A DNA stretch of 6,857 bases from Sulfuricella sp. GTDB taxonomy: Bacteria; Pseudomonadota; Gammaproteobacteria; Burkholderiales; Sulfuricellaceae. The DNA is taken from NCBI GenBank assembly GCA_030696235.1, contig JAUYSN010000191.1, positions 1 through 6,857 on the forward strand, given 5' to 3'. The translations under genes were made by a program, and so were the position numbers. Under the pieces are notes generated by a model. The model was not told the DNA's origin, did no database searches, and worked only from the letters and a program-made list of their open reading frames with translations. This document shows positions 6,836 to 6,857 of this stretch, in pieces (the stretch's first letter is position 1; every line of letters starts with the position of its first letter).

Positions 6836-6857
6836 GGTGGGCACGTTTTTGTGCCCA
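6832..6857. repeat. GTAGGGTGGGCAC hairpin repeat at the cinA/pncC stop (runs to window edge)
   Basis: TGGGCAC (6838-6844) and GTGCCCA (6851-6857) form a perfect 7-bp stem around the loop GTTTTT. The element starts with GTAGGGTGG (6832-6840), eight of nine bases like the GTAGGTTGG end of the element at 4767. I recall GTAGGGTGGGCAC...GTGCCCAC as a dispersed proteobacterial repeat. The Ts are in the loop and not after the stem; what follows is outside the window, so a terminator role can be neither shown nor excluded. Confidence 0.75.

Noticed and set aside
6838..6857. Intrinsic terminator after cinA/pncC
   Set aside because: There is a 7-bp stem, but the T-run is in the loop and the downstream sequence is cut off, so it is recorded only as a repeat hairpin.

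Overview
The window is a compact, entirely plus-strand housekeeping cluster from a GC-rich proteobacterium, most likely a betaproteobacterium. It reads (glyA)-nrdR-ribD-ribE-ribB-ribH-nusB, a repeat-filled gap, then thiL-pgpA-cinA/pncC. The placement rests on this gene order, which I recall as common in Betaproteobacteria, on protein resemblance to the proteobacterial families, and on intergenic repeats of kinds I recall from environmental proteobacteria. The genus cannot be read from the sequence.

Region by region. Positions 1-455 hold the C-terminal third of serine hydroxymethyltransferase (glyA), cut by the window edge. Positions 456-554 are a 99 nt gap almost wholly made of a long imperfect palindrome of heptamer repeats that runs to one base before the nrdR start codon. 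Positions 555-4754 form a tight run of six genes: nrdR (repressor of ribonucleotide reductase genes), ribD, ribE, ribB, ribH (riboflavin synthesis) and nusB (antitermination factor). Junctions range from +17 nt to a 4 nt ATGA overlap. Positions 4755-4933 are a 179 nt gap holding two further repeat families. Positions 4934-6835 carry thiL, pgpA and cinA/pncC, overlapping by 17 and 19 nt. The last 26 nt (6832-6857) hold another repeat hairpin, which contains the cinA stop codon.

How the genes work together. RibD carries out the deaminase and reductase steps on the GTP-derived pyrimidine. RibB makes 3,4-dihydroxy-2-butanone 4-phosphate, RibH condenses the two branches to lumazine, and RibE dismutates lumazine to riboflavin. 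The first enzyme, GTP cyclohydrolase II, is not provided here: the RibB protein has a C-terminal domain that resembles it but has lost its zinc cysteines (the RibBX type), so a separate ribA is expected elsewhere. ThiL makes thiamine diphosphate, PgpA makes phosphatidylglycerol, and PncC deamidates NMN, so the downstream block also serves cofactor and lipid supply.

I see no wholly new gene system. The most interesting material is non-coding: every gap longer than 20 nt is occupied by repeat/palindrome elements, and these touch the nrdR start and the cinA stop. I found no RNA genes, CRISPR arrays, insertion sequences or FMN riboswitch.
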